The notes under the pieces were generated by a model that was not told where the DNA came from, searched no databases, and saw only the letters and a list, made by a program, of their open reading frames with translations. Position numbers and translations under genes: made by a program. A stretch of DNA of 12,812 nucleotides, taken from NCBI GenBank assembly GCA_023426275.1, contig JAFABC010000042.1, positions 1 to 12,812 of the forward strand. Direction: 5' to 3'. Source of the stretch: Pseudomonadota bacterium (GTDB taxonomy: Bacteria > Desulfobacterota > Desulfovibrionia > Desulfovibrionales > Desulfovibrionaceae). Positions 1-7,352 of the stretch are shown here, piece after piece; position 1 is the stretch's first letter, and the number at the start of each line of letters is the position of its first letter.

Positions 1-52
1 AAAATGCGCCGCCAAGGGTGCGCCAGCGTCGCTTCGCGCCGCCAAAGACACG

Positions 53-106
53 TCGAGGGGGTCCGGGGGGGCATCATGCCCCCCGGCCGCCGGAGGCGTC
101 TTTGCC
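53..106 (-). repeat. Gene-end hairpin repeat, copy A (3' of dedA)
   Basis: On the minus strand, starting 11 nt past the dedA stop, a GCCTCCGGCGGCCGGG lead-in is followed by an inverted repeat at 63-86: G-run, CAT, central C, ATG, C-run, with one extra G in one arm. As RNA it folds to a stem of about eight G-C-rich pairs with a three-base loop. Copies B (3098-3140) and C (3243-3287) match in order and in orientation to the upstream gene. A 16-base tail module, GCGTCGCTTCGCGCCG in plus-strand reading, lies at 26-41 and recurs beside copy C. There is no T tract, so a terminator or 3'-end stabiliser role is inferred from position and structure. Confidence 0.75.
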
Positions 107-117
107 GTGAACGGTGG

Positions 118-768
118 CTACTCGGCCCGGGCGGCGGCCCGGCGATGGCGGACGTATTCGAACACGCCCGGCAGCACGGAGATGATGATCACCGCCACGA
201 TGGCCAGGCTGAAGTTGCGTTTGACGATGGGCAGGTTGCCGAAGAAGTAGCCGGTGTAGACGAAGATCGACACCCAGACCACGGCTCCGGTGATGCTGTA
301 GGCCAGGAATTTGGCGTAGGTCATGCGGGCGATGCCGGCCACGAACGGGGAGAACGTGCGCACGATGGGCACGAACCGGGCCAGGATCACGGTCTTGCCG
401 CCGTGGCGTTCATAAAAGGCGTGGGCCTTGAGCAGGTGTTCCTTCTTGAAGAAGCGGGTTTTTTCCCGTTCGAACACCGCCGGTCCCACCCGCCGGCCGA
501 TCCAGTAGTTGAGGTTGTCGCCGATGAACGCGGCGGCCACGAGCAGGAAAAAGGCGAGGTTGGGGTCGAGCACGCCCGCGCCGCACAGTGCGCCCGTGGC
601 GAACAGCAGCGAGTCGCCCGGCAGAAACGGTGTGACCACAAGGCCCGTTTCGCAAAACACGATCATGAACAGGATGAAATAGGTCCATGTGCCGTAATCG
701 GCGGCAAGGGCGCTCAGGTGCCGATCGACGTGCAACACGATATCCACGAGCTGCAGAAGAAAATCCAT
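118..768 (-). CDS. DedA-family inner-membrane protein
   Basis: A 216-residue integral membrane protein of the DedA/SNARE-associated (VTT) family. Members act in membrane homeostasis, and some are undecaprenyl-phosphate or phospholipid flippases; the substrate here cannot be read from sequence. Visible family marks are the acidic and proline motif E40-T-G with PFLPGD at 47-52, the GDNLNYWIGR stretch at 83-92 and the arginine/proline motif ARFVPIVRTF at 130-139, where R131 and R137 correspond to essential arginines of the family. Hydrophobic segments lie near 28-48, 52-82, 155-177 and 186-202. The length is normal. The start follows AAGGAG about 6 nt upstream. The gene diverges from the methyltransferase gene and ends at hairpin copy A. 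Confidence 0.93.
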   Translation of the reverse strand: MDFLLQLVDIVLHVDRHLSALAADYGTWTYFILFMIVFCETGLVVTPFLPGDSLLFATGALCGAGVLDPNLAFFLLVAAAFIGDNLNYWIGRRVGPAVFEREKTRFFKKEHLLKAHAFYERHGGKTVILARFVPIVRTFSPFVAGIARMTYAKFLAYSITGAVVWVSIFVYTGYFFGNLPIVKRNFSLAIVAVIIISVLPGVFEYVRHRRAAARAE

Positions 769-800
769 CGGAACTCCTTTAAAGGGGGTATGGCCGTCAT

Positions 801-829
801 TGCATAGGCGGCGGGGAGGTGTTTGGCAA
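801..829 (-). promoter_or_regulatory. Candidate sigma70 promoter for dedA
   Basis: On the minus strand TTGCCA (824-829) and TATGCA (801-806) are separated by 17 bases, upstream of the AAGGAG site of dedA. The -35 box is good and the -10 box weak. The divergent gap 769-896 must hold promoters for both directions; I see no convincing plus-strand promoter for the methyltransferase. Confidence 0.35.
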
Positions 830-896
830 GGGTTGTCGGAAGGCCGCGTCCGGCAAGACGCTTTTCAACGGCGGCCCGTCGCGGTAGGGAAAGGCC

Positions 897-2186
897 ATGC
901 CGCATCGTGACGCCGTTTCCGGTCGCGCCGACGCCTCCCCGGCGACCGGGCGCTCGTTCCGTCTGACCTGTCCCCCCGGGGTCGTGCCCGTGGTCGAGGC
1001 GCTGTTGGCCCAGACCGGCCACACCGCCACGCCCGAACCTTTTTCCCCCCTGTGCCGGCGCCTTGTGGCCGAGCCCACGCCCCTGGGGTCGTCCCTGGCG
1101 GCGCGTTTCGGCTACATCCACATCCAGGACCGCTCCTCCATGCTGCCGCCGCTGCTGCTCGATCCGCCGGCCGGATCGCGCGTCCTGGACATGTGCGCCG
1201 CGCCCGGCGGCAAGACCGGCTTTCTGGCCCAGCTCGTCGGCCCGCAGGGGTTTGTCCTTGGCAACGAGCCCTCGCCGGACCGGCTGGCCACCTTGCGCCA
1301 GACCCTTTTCCGCGAGAGCTTCACCAATACGGCCACCTGCGCCCAGACCGACCTGGACCCGTTTTTCCCGGACGGTTTTTTCAGCCACATCCTGCTCGAT
1401 CCGCCGTGCAGCGGCTGGGGCACGCTGGACAAGAATCCCCAGGCCGCGCGCATCTGGAGCGGCGAGAAGGTGGCGCCGCTGATCGCCCTGCAACGCCGGT
1501 TGCTGGCCACGGCCACGCGGCTTTTAGCCCCGGGCGGCCGGCTGCTTTTCTCCACCTGCACCACCAATGTGGCGGAAAACGAGGACCAGACGCGCTTTGC
1601 CCTGGACGAACTGCCCCTGCGTCCGCTGCCCCTGAGCCCGCCGCCGGGCTTCGTGTTCGAAGCGCCGGCGCGCCCGGACGTCTCGGGCGTACTGCGCGTG
1701 GACAGCCGGGCCTCGGCGGCCCAGGGGTTTTACATGGCGAAGTTCGAAAAGACCGGCGGCGAGGCCGCGCCACCAGCGGCCGAATCGGATTTCCCCGGCC
1801 AGCCCGTTCCCGAAGCCGCGCTTCGGGAGGCCGGCTGCGATCCGGCCGGGCTGCCGCCCGGGGCCGTGCGGGCTTTTAATGATAAGGTCTTTTTCCTCCA
1901 CGCCGGCGCGGCCGGCCTGCCGTCCGGGCTGCGCTACCAGGGCTTTCCCCTGGGCTCGTGGCGGCGCGGCGTCTACCGGCCAAACGCCCGCGTCCGGGCG
2001 CTGGTGGGGCCGTGGCGCGAGGGCGCGGGGTTGAACGAGGACACGCTTTCCCGTATCGAGGCCCTCCTGGCCGGGCAAAGCCTTGCCGCCGGCGATCTGC
2101 CGGCCCGGTCGGGACTCTATTTTCGCGGCTTGCCATTGGGGTTTCTCGCCCGCAAGGGGGCGCGTCTCCTGTGGTCGGACAGGTAA
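897..2186 (+). CDS. RsmF/NOP2/Sun-type rRNA m5C methyltransferase
   Basis: A SAM-dependent RNA cytosine-C5 methyltransferase of the NOL1/NOP2/Sun (RsmB/RsmF) group, a cytoplasmic rRNA modification enzyme. Motif I is LDMCAAPGGKTG at 97-108, motif IV LLDPPCSGWGT at 166-176 with C171, and motif VI FSTCTTN at 218-224 with C221, the expected nucleophile. A C-terminal domain from about 300 to 425 resembles the PUA-like tail of RsmF (VRAFNDKVFFL at 323-333), which favours RsmF over RsmB. At 429 residues it is a little shorter than the E. coli protein, as I recall it. The start follows AGGGAAAGG. The exact target base cannot be told from sequence, so no symbol is given. The next gene begins 24 nt after the stop and is probably co-transcribed. 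Confidence 0.9.
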   Translation: MPHRDAVSGRADASPATGRSFRLTCPPGVVPVVEALLAQTGHTATPEPFSPLCRRLVAEPTPLGSSLAARFGYIHIQDRSSMLPPLLLDPPAGSRVLDMCAAPGGKTGFLAQLVGPQGFVLGNEPSPDRLATLRQTLFRESFTNTATCAQTDLDPFFPDGFFSHILLDPPCSGWGTLDKNPQAARIWSGEKVAPLIALQRRLLATATRLLAPGGRLLFSTCTTNVAENEDQTRFALDELPLRPLPLSPPPGFVFEAPARPDVSGVLRVDSRASAAQGFYMAKFEKTGGEAAPPAAESDFPGQPVPEAALREAGCDPAGLPPGAVRAFNDKVFFLHAGAAGLPSGLRYQGFPLGSWRRGVYRPNARVRALVGPWREGAGLNEDTLSRIEALLAGQSLAAGDLPARSGLYFRGLPLGFLARKGARLLWSDR

Positions 2187-2210
2187 AAAGCCGTTTTATC
2201 CGGAGGACGC

Positions 2211-3080
2211 ATGCACGGCAGTGATCGGAAACTGGCGAGACTTTTTCATCCCCGCACCGGCAAAACCGTCATCGCACCGCTCGATCATGGCGTCATGGAA
2301 GGCATGTTGTCGGGCATCGAGGAGCTTTCCCAGCTCATCGAGATGGTTGGGGAGTTTCCCATCCAGGGCCTGGTGCTCAACAAGGGGGCCCTGCGCGCCC
2401 ATCTGGCCGACGTGCCGCTTTTCTCCATGGCCGTGGCCCAGCTTTCCGGCGGCACGCGGCACTGCCTGCCGCCCTACGCCCGCAGCCTTATGTGCGGCGC
2501 GACCGAGGCCCTGCGCCTGGGCGCCGACATGGTGGCGGTCATGGTCAACATCGCCAACGAGTTGGAAGACCGGATGCTGGCCGACATGGGCGCCATCGTG
2601 GACGAGGCCCACGGCCTCGGCGTGCCCGTGTTGGCCCTGATCGCGCCCAAGGGCGAACGGGTGGTCAACGAAAACGACCCGAGCCTCATCAACCACTGCA
2701 TCCGGCTCGGGGCCGAACTGGGCGCGGACGTGACAGGCGTGCCCTATTCCGGCGACGCGCGCAGTTTTTCCCGGGCCGTGTCCGCCTCGTCCTCGCCGGT
2801 GGTGGTGACGGGCGGGCCCTCGCGGGTGGACTTCAAGAGCTTCTCCGCCATGGTGGCCGAGGCCCTGGCCGCCGGCGCGGCCGGCACCTGCATCGGCCGC
2901 AACGTCTTTCAACAGCCCAATCCCCGCGACGCCATGCGTCGCATCGTGGAACTGGTCCATGGCCGCGAGGAGCTGGAAGCGGCCGAAGCCGCCCTGGCCG
3001 CCGCCCGCGAGGCCCAGGCCGCCGCCGATGCGGCGGATGACGCCGAAGCGTCGCAGTCGCCCGACGAAGCGGGGGATTAG
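2211..3080 (+). CDS. DhnA/ADH-synthase-type class I aldolase homologue, active-site residues altered
   Basis: A TIM-barrel protein of the DeoC/LacD/FbaB aldolase fold, closest by eye to archaeal 2-amino-3,7-dideoxy-D-threo-hept-6-ulosonate synthase (MJ0400), which acts in an alternative early shikimate route. Family marks: APLDHGV at 22-28 with D25, QLSGGT at 77-82, RLGAELGAD at 165-173, VVVTGGP at 197-203 and a phosphate-binding GRNVFQQ at 229-235. Lining up with MJ0400 from memory, D33 is kept as D25, but Y153 becomes A145 (LIAPKGE) and Schiff-base K184 becomes G176 (VTGVPY). Classical lyase chemistry is therefore doubtful. An acidic, alanine-rich tail follows residue 255. The start is set by CCGGAGG, 5-6 nt before ATG. 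No dehydroquinate synthase II gene, its frequent partner, is adjacent. The fold is sure; the substrate is not. Confidence 0.85.
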   Translation: MHGSDRKLARLFHPRTGKTVIAPLDHGVMEGMLSGIEELSQLIEMVGEFPIQGLVLNKGALRAHLADVPLFSMAVAQLSGGTRHCLPPYARSLMCGATEALRLGADMVAVMVNIANELEDRMLADMGAIVDEAHGLGVPVLALIAPKGERVVNENDPSLINHCIRLGAELGADVTGVPYSGDARSFSRAVSASSSPVVVTGGPSRVDFKSFSAMVAEALAAGAAGTCIGRNVFQQPNPRDAMRRIVELVHGREELEAAEAALAAAREAQAAADAADDAEASQSPDEAGD

Positions 3081-3097
3081 GGAGAAAAAGAGAAGAT

Positions 3098-3140
3098 GCC
3101 TCCGGCGGCCGGGAGGGGCACTGCCCCTCCCGGACCCTCC
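3098..3140 (+). repeat. Gene-end hairpin repeat, copy B (3' of aldolase), probable terminator
   Basis: Eighteen nt after the aldolase stop, the plus strand carries GCCTCCGGCGGCCGGG and a perfect inverted repeat, CCGGGAGGGGCA (3109-3120), central C, TGCCCCTCCCGG (3122-3133), followed by ACCCTCC. It is the same element as copies A and C but on the opposite strand, so all three lie downstream of their gene in the same sense. Relative to the other copies, the A in the left arm is matched by a T in the right arm, which keeps the pairing. No T run follows. Confidence 0.8.
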
Positions 3141-3242
3141 CGAAAGGGGGCGAGCGGGAGCGTGGTCGGCAGCGGCAGCGTGCCTTGTCGGCAGGCCTCG
3201 AACGTTTGTCGGCGTCGCTTCGCGCCGCGCGGAGAACTATCG

Positions 3243-3287
3243 AGGGGGTCCGGGGGGCATCATGCCCCCCGGCCGCCGGAGGCGTCT
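3243..3287 (-). repeat. Gene-end hairpin repeat, copy C (3' end of SpoIIE phosphatase)
   Basis: The minus strand carries the GCCTCCGGCGGCCGGG lead-in and a perfect inverted repeat with CCGGGGGGCAT arms at 3250-3260 and 3262-3272 around a central C at 3261. The lead-in is translated: it encodes the last residues of the phosphatase, and the TGA stop (3262-3260) lies in the loop. The tail module GCGTCGCTTCGCGCCG is at 3212-3227, as beside copy A. Together with copy B it forms a face-to-face pair between two convergent genes (gap 3081-3259). Confidence 0.8.
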
Positions 3288-5398
3288 TCCTCTTCGTCCA
3301 CGGCCTTGATGACGACCAGCGTCACGTCGTCTTCCAGATGCGCGCCGGCCTTGAATTCGCGCAGATCGGCCACCAGGGCGTTGACGATGGCCGAGGCCGG
3401 CCCGGCCGCTTCGCGGCGCACGATTTCCTCCATGCGCTCCTTGCCGTACATGGCGTCGCTTTTGCCCCGGGCTTCGTGAATGCCGTCGGTGTAGAGCACC
3501 AGCACTTGTCCGGGCTGGAACCATGGGCGGCGTTTCTCCTCGTAAGTCCAGTCCGTAAAGGCCCCAAGGGGGATGCCGGCTCCCATGAGCTGGTCGAAGG
3601 TGTCGGTTGCCGGGTCGTAGAGCAGGCCCGGGTCGTGGCCGGCCCGGCACCAGAGGATTTCCCGGGCCGCGAGGTCCAGGCGCAGGAAAAACAGCGTGAT
3701 GAATCGGCCGGTCAGCTGGGTGTCCTGGCACAGCAGGGTGTTGACCTCGGTCAGCAGCGCGCCCGGGCCGGGATTGTTGACGGCCCGACCGCGCAGCAGC
3801 GCCCGCCCGGTGGCCATGAACAGGGCGGCCGACACGCCGTGTCCGGTCACATCGCCGATGACGATGTCGGAAATCGTGCCGTTATCCTGGGAAAATTCCA
3901 GAAAATCGAAGTAGTCGCCGCCGGTCTCGTCGCAGTAGAGGCTCAGTGCCGAGACGTCGAGGCCCTTGATGGACGGCGGCCGGCCCGGCAGCAGGTTCTG
4001 CTGCACCTCCATGGCCAGGGCCATGTCGTTTTTGAGTTTGACCCGTTCGAGCAGTTGCGGGGCCATGTCGTTGAACGACCGGCCGAGTTCGCCAAGTTCG
4101 TCCTTGCCCCGGGCGGCCACGCGCACGGAAAAATCGCCCGTGGCCAGCTGGCGCGCCGCCGTGGCCAGTTCCCTGACCGGCCGGACGATGGTGCGCGAAA
4201 CCGGCAGGGACACGGCCGTGACCACGACCACGGCCGCGAGCAGAAACCAGCCCATGTGCTCCAGCAGGTGGGAGACGGCGTCCAGCACCCGGGCCTCGGC
4301 CCGTCTGGCGTCGGCCACCACGATTTCCCGCGGCGCGGCCAGGACCACGGCCAGATGCTTGGAGGGGATGGGCGCGAAGGCGAACAGCGTGTCCTCGCCC
4401 CGGTAGCGCAGCCGGCGCACGCCGGCGTTCCCGGCCCGCAGCTCGGCGACGACGCCGGTCAGGACGTCGTCGTCCGGGCTTTCGATGCGTTCCAGCTCCA
4501 CCGGCGCGGTCCAGTCCTGGGACTTCTGGGCGTAGTTGCGGCAGGCCACCACGAGCAGGCGCGCGCGTCCCTGAACGTCCTTGCGGTGGTAGGACACCAC
4601 CATGGTCCGTGTCTTATTGGTCCAGGTCTTGGACAGATCGCTTTCCGGGAAAAGCGCCCCCATGGGGATGTCGCAGCCGGCCACGCCGAGCACCCGGCCG
4701 TCGGGCGCGCGCAGGGCCAGGGCCATGGTGGCCATGACCTGGCGGGTGATGGCGTCGGTCATGATGTCCCAGGTGATGCCCTGGGAGGTGGCGGCGTTCT
4801 GATACCAGGGGCGGCGTCGGGGATCATAGTCCTCGGGATAGCCGCCATGGCCGGGGTAGGCGCAGTGCAGCCCGGACGCCAACCCGATGTAGCCGAAAAG
4901 CATGAGTTTTTTATGGCGCGCGAACAGGGTCCTGTAAAAGGGCAGCAGGCTCGACAGGGCCCGCATCTGCGGTTCGGCGTCCTGGCGGGACAGGCCCGGG
5001 GCCAGATGGAAGGCCAGCCCGTCGTAGGTGGCCCGGACGTCCGTGCCGGGCAGGTCCGTGAGTTTTTCCGGAAACGCGGGGCTGTCGTAGGCCGAAGCCA
5101 GGACGGTGGGGCCTTCCGGCAGGGCGCCGGGGGGAGCGGTCAGGTCCTCGACGGCCTCGCGGGCGGTCAGGGACAGGGCGGTTTCGAGCAGGTCCAGGGT
5201 GTCGGCGCAGGCCTCGGCGAGCATGTCCACGGTCTGGACCAGCTCCTTGGAGGCGTTTTTCTCCAGGGCCATGGCCGCGGCGTGGGACAGCTCCCGGCCG
5301 AGCTCGCCGGTCTGCCGCCAGGCGTACAGCCCCAGGGCGCACAGGGGGATGATGACCATGGCCAGCAGGAAGACAAGCAGTTTCGACCGGATGCGCAT
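3260..5398 (-). CDS. Membrane Cache-HAMP-SpoIIE serine phosphatase sensor
   Basis: A 712-residue signalling protein. One membrane segment (about 8-28) leads to a periplasmic double-Cache-like region (about 35-375, with YPEDYDPRRRPWY at 187-199), then a second membrane segment (384-404), HAMP (about 402-455) and a PP2C/SpoIIE phosphatase domain (about 475-699). Metal-binding motifs are intact: GGDYFD 493-498, GDVTGHG 515-521, YTDGI 636-640 and EDDVTLVV 689-696. Such proteins bind small ligands outside and dephosphorylate an anti-sigma-factor antagonist inside; no partner switch genes are next to it. The start is taken at 5398 because GGAGGAG lies 7 nt upstream and a signal-anchor follows at once; a start at 5476 would add 26 unconvincing residues. 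The last residues (ASGGRGA) are encoded by hairpin copy C. It follows the CLC gene after 99 nt. Confidence 0.92.
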   Translation of the reverse strand: MRIRSKLLVFLLAMVIIPLCALGLYAWRQTGELGRELSHAAAMALEKNASKELVQTVDMLAEACADTLDLLETALSLTAREAVEDLTAPPGALPEGPTVLASAYDSPAFPEKLTDLPGTDVRATYDGLAFHLAPGLSRQDAEPQMRALSSLLPFYRTLFARHKKLMLFGYIGLASGLHCAYPGHGGYPEDYDPRRRPWYQNAATSQGITWDIMTDAITRQVMATMALALRAPDGRVLGVAGCDIPMGALFPESDLSKTWTNKTRTMVVSYHRKDVQGRARLLVVACRNYAQKSQDWTAPVELERIESPDDDVLTGVVAELRAGNAGVRRLRYRGEDTLFAFAPIPSKHLAVVLAAPREIVVADARRAEARVLDAVSHLLEHMGWFLLAAVVVVTAVSLPVSRTIVRPVRELATAARQLATGDFSVRVAARGKDELGELGRSFNDMAPQLLERVKLKNDMALAMEVQQNLLPGRPPSIKGLDVSALSLYCDETGGDYFDFLEFSQDNGTISDIVIGDVTGHGVSAALFMATGRALLRGRAVNNPGPGALLTEVNTLLCQDTQLTGRFITLFFLRLDLAAREILWCRAGHDPGLLYDPATDTFDQLMGAGIPLGAFTDWTYEEKRRPWFQPGQVLVLYTDGIHEARGKSDAMYGKERMEEIVRREAAGPASAIVNALVADLREFKAGAHLEDDVTLVVIKAVDEEEDASGGRGA

Positions 5399-5497
5399 GA
5401 ACTGGTCTCCTCCGGGTGCGGCCGGGTGGTCGTGGCGATTTTTCCCCTGCATACGCGCCCGGCCCCTGGCGGGCAAGGCGCGGGCGGCCGGGGCCTG

Positions 5498-7336
5498 TTA
5501 TTCTTCCTGTTTCAGGTGGCGCAGGGTGGTCGAGTAGGCCGTGAACACGTGTTGCCGGTCGAGCATGCCGAGCACCACGTCGGGCTGCTCCGAGGTCACC
5601 ACGGGCAACTGGCTCAGGTCCGTCTCGATAAAGAGCATCAGCGCGTCGTACAGCGACATGTCCGGGTGGACCACCACGACCTTGCGCATGAGTTCCTTGA
5701 CCAGCACCAGTTCGTGCAGACATTCCTCGAACACCACGCAGCGCACGTCCTGCAGGGCCAAAATGCCCGTCAGCCTGCCTTCGGTGTTTTTGACCGGGAA
5801 GACCAGTTCGCTCGTGCCCGAAATGATGTGGGCCAGGGCCTTGAGGGTGACGCTCTCCTCCAGGATGGTGGCCCGGCCGGGGGTGAACACGCTGGACACC
5901 GGCACGGCCTCCAGAATGTTGTTGGTGGCGTCGGACACGTGGGCCGGGGAGGCGAATTTGTTGGCCACCTGGTTTTCGTAGAGGTGGATGTCGTCGCAAA
6001 GGACCAGGGCCACGGCCGAGCACAGCATCAGGGGCGCGAGCAGGCCGTAGCCCTGGGTGATCTCGCTGACCATGATCAGCGGCCCGATGGGGGCGTCGGC
6101 CACGCCGGCAAAAAAGGTGGCCATGCCGACCAGGGTGTAGGCCCCGGGCTGGGTGACGATGTTGGGGTAGAACATGTGCCCGGCCTGTCCTACCACGCCG
6201 CCGGCCGCGCCGCCCAGAAAGAGCGCCGGGGCGAACATGCCGCCGGACATGCCGGAGCCGACCGTGAACGAGGTGGCCAGCACCTTGCCGAAAAACAGCC
6301 CGGCCAGAAAACCCAGTCCCAGCTGGCCGTTGATGGACAGTTCCAGCCAGCCGTAGCCGCCGCCCAGAAACTGGGGGTAGTACATGCCGAGCACGCCCAT
6401 GCCGAGTCCGCCGAGCACCATGGCCGCGGTGTAGCCGAAGCGTTTCTGGATTCTGCCGAACACCTGGAATTTGAAAAAGAAGTAGGAGCGGATGAAGATG
6501 CGCGCCCCGATCGACACCACCACGGCCAGGAGCAGGTAGAAGGGCAGCTCCATGGGCGTGTCGAAGATGTAGCGCGGCGTTTTGAGGATGGCCTCGTTGC
6601 CGAAGAAAAAGGAAAAGAGCGTGTGGGCCACCACGGCCGACACGACCGCCGGCAGCAGGGCCTCGGCCTCGAAGTCCTCGGAGTAGAGGACCTCGACGGC
6701 GGTGATGGCGCCGCCGAGGGGGGCGCGGAAGATCGCGCCCAGGCCGCCGGCCGCGCCGGCCAGCAGCAGGATGCGCCGTTGTCGGGCCGTCAGATGGAAG
6801 ACCTGGCCGAGAAGCGAGCCCAGGCCCGCGCCCAGTTGGGAGATCGGGCCTTCCTGGCCGGCGCTGCCGCCCGAGGCGATGGTGCAGATGGCGGTCGCGC
6901 CCTTGATGATGGGCACGAGCGGGCGGATGATGCCGGCTTTTTTGTGGAACGCCTTGATCATGGCGTCGGTGCCGTCGGTGACGCCTTCCATGGCCTCGGG
7001 GATGAAGCGGGTCACGAGCAGGCCGGTGATCAGGCCCACGGCGGTGGTGAAGACCGGCAGCAGCCAGGGCCGGTAGGGACCCGGGGCCAGTTCGATCATC
7101 GATTCCCCGGTGGGGTGGGGCAGGGACAGGCCGGCCTGCTGGACGAGCAGAAAGCCGCGCAGGTGTTCGAGGCCGAAATAAAACAGGCTGGCCAGCAGGC
7201 CGGAGCCCAGGCCGGCCACGACGCCGAGCGCCAGCCAGCGCATCAGGCCCAGGCGGGCGTAGCGGCGGGTCAGGTGCCGCCAGTAGACGCGGGGACGTCG
7301 GAACAGGGACGGGGCGGTTTTTTTGGGGGAAGGCAT
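5498..7336 (-). CDS. CLC-family chloride channel/transporter with two CBS domains
   Basis: A 612-residue membrane protein of the CLC family, moving chloride or similar anions across the inner membrane. Motifs: VTDGTDA at 119-125 in place of the usual GSGIP, GSAGQEGP at 157-164 with gating glutamate E162, RAPLGGAITAVEV at 204-216, GGMFAP at 365-370 and TQGYG at 427-431, where Y430 matches the central tyrosine. The internal proton glutamate of E. coli ClcA (E203) lines up with V216, as in vertebrate CLC channels. Two CBS domains (about 478-540 and 546-603) follow, which in relatives bind adenine nucleotides. The gene starts 17 nt after the ribF stop with only a weak AGAAG site, so translation may be coupled. 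I call the family with certainty, channel versus antiporter not. Confidence 0.94.
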   Translation of the reverse strand: MPSPKKTAPSLFRRPRVYWRHLTRRYARLGLMRWLALGVVAGLGSGLLASLFYFGLEHLRGFLLVQQAGLSLPHPTGESMIELAPGPYRPWLLPVFTTAVGLITGLLVTRFIPEAMEGVTDGTDAMIKAFHKKAGIIRPLVPIIKGATAICTIASGGSAGQEGPISQLGAGLGSLLGQVFHLTARQRRILLLAGAAGGLGAIFRAPLGGAITAVEVLYSEDFEAEALLPAVVSAVVAHTLFSFFFGNEAILKTPRYIFDTPMELPFYLLLAVVVSIGARIFIRSYFFFKFQVFGRIQKRFGYTAAMVLGGLGMGVLGMYYPQFLGGGYGWLELSINGQLGLGFLAGLFFGKVLATSFTVGSGMSGGMFAPALFLGGAAGGVVGQAGHMFYPNIVTQPGAYTLVGMATFFAGVADAPIGPLIMVSEITQGYGLLAPLMLCSAVALVLCDDIHLYENQVANKFASPAHVSDATNNILEAVPVSSVFTPGRATILEESVTLKALAHIISGTSELVFPVKNTEGRLTGILALQDVRCVVFEECLHELVLVKELMRKVVVVHPDMSLYDALMLFIETDLSQLPVVTSEQPDVVLGMLDRQHVFTAYSTTLRHLKQEE

Positions 7337-7352
7337 CCGAAACTTCTAAGGC

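Noticed and set aside
4..807. A 267-codon plus-strand frame over dedA
   Set aside because: Antisense shadow of dedA; low-complexity D/H/E/G composition, runs through the hairpin repeat and shows no family motif.
53..3287. The three G/C hairpin repeats as a CRISPR array
   Set aside because: Only three copies, on both strands, about 3 kb apart or facing each other, with no regular spacers.
5399..5476. Upstream start giving 26 more residues on the SpoIIE phosphatase
   Set aside because: No ribosome binding site was seen for it, and the added residues are polar and unlike a signal. The ATG at 5398 has GGAGGAG and is followed by a signal-anchor.
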